Made by a program: the position numbers and the translations under genes. DNA of 64,000 nt. Source: Salinibacter ruber DSM 13855. Its GTDB lineage: Bacteria > Bacteroidota > Rhodothermia > Rhodothermales > Salinibacteraceae. Under the pieces are notes generated by a model. That model did not search any database. It saw only the letters and a list, made by a program, of their open reading frames with translations, and was not told the DNA's origin. The DNA lies in assembly GCF_000013045.1 (NCBI RefSeq), contig NC_007677.1, positions 1,612,001-1,676,000 of the forward strand, in the 5' to 3' direction. This document shows positions 63,942 to 64,000 of this stretch, in pieces (the first letter of the stretch is position 1; every line of letters begins with the position of its first letter).

Positions 63942-64000
63942 CGAGGAGCGAGAGGGACGGGTGAGAGAGACAGGAACGAGCGCGGCGCCCTGGGCGGCGC

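Overview
The window is chromosomal DNA from a GC-rich bacterium with strongly acidic proteins. Asp/Glu-rich tails and linkers, few lysines and GC-biased codons recur in almost every gene. Together with a secretin and a TonB-dependent receptor (Gram-negative envelope), a YtxJ-type bacillithiol redox protein, alanine and NhaC-type sodium-coupled carriers, and starts that mostly lack a Shine-Dalgarno sequence, this points to an extremely halophilic member of the Rhodothermota/Bacteroidota, most like Salinibacter. That assignment is an inference; the window has no rRNA or other phylogenetic marker RNA. I found no tRNA, rRNA, CRISPR array, complete insertion sequence or integrase.

Layout. 1-6781: the tail of an unidentified gene and a perfect terminator palindrome, then a type IV pilus/type II secretion operon (PilT/GspE-like ATPase, a PilM/PilN-like fusion ending in a SPOR-like domain, a PilO/PilP-like protein, a secretin). 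6901-11684: sugar-isomerase-like protein, gatC, a MarR regulator with TTGCAA-type operators next to a SnoaL-like protein, a GalT-family enzyme, and two long non-coding stretches. 11685-17784: alanine/glycine:Na+ symporter, upp, a four-helix-bundle (S23/IVP) gene embedded in TGAGTCA repeats, NhaC antiporter, cupin, peptide deformylase. 17846-22390: methyltransferase, ABC ATPase, cobalamin adenosyltransferase, M23 lipoprotein, isoaspartyl peptidase. 22396-29284: TonB receptor, SpoIID-like protein, tatD, dnaK. 29646-33422: pgsA, pyrE, cinA, quinone oxidoreductase.

33499-44255: osmC, mscS, membrane hydrolase, three uncharacterised genes, a ytxJ-tlpA thiol-redox pair, pepF, a methyltransferase, two tandem universal stress proteins and a Dph6-like ATP pyrophosphatase. 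44396-52811: clpC, an A-type Fe-S carrier, a small membrane protein, an S9 peptidase and an arylsulfotransferase-like protein. 52812-54361 is the most accessory-looking stretch: a decayed copy of the start of the S9 peptidase next to an isolated phage-type YopX gene carrying an added zinc ribbon. 54436-63941: guanine-deaminase-like enzyme, aminotransferase, then a long minus-strand run (FtsX-type ABC permease, CPA2 antiporter, AttH/CrtC-like lipocalin, orphan HsdR_N-type nuclease-fold protein, CysQ phosphatase, sugar nucleotidyltransferase).

Most of the window is housekeeping. The parts most worth a second look are the rearranged pilus/secretion assembly genes, the YopX-zinc-ribbon gene beside a pseudogene, the stop-codon-bearing repeat around the four-helix-bundle gene, the candidate small RNA before the 9.73 kb terminator, and the MarR operator pair.
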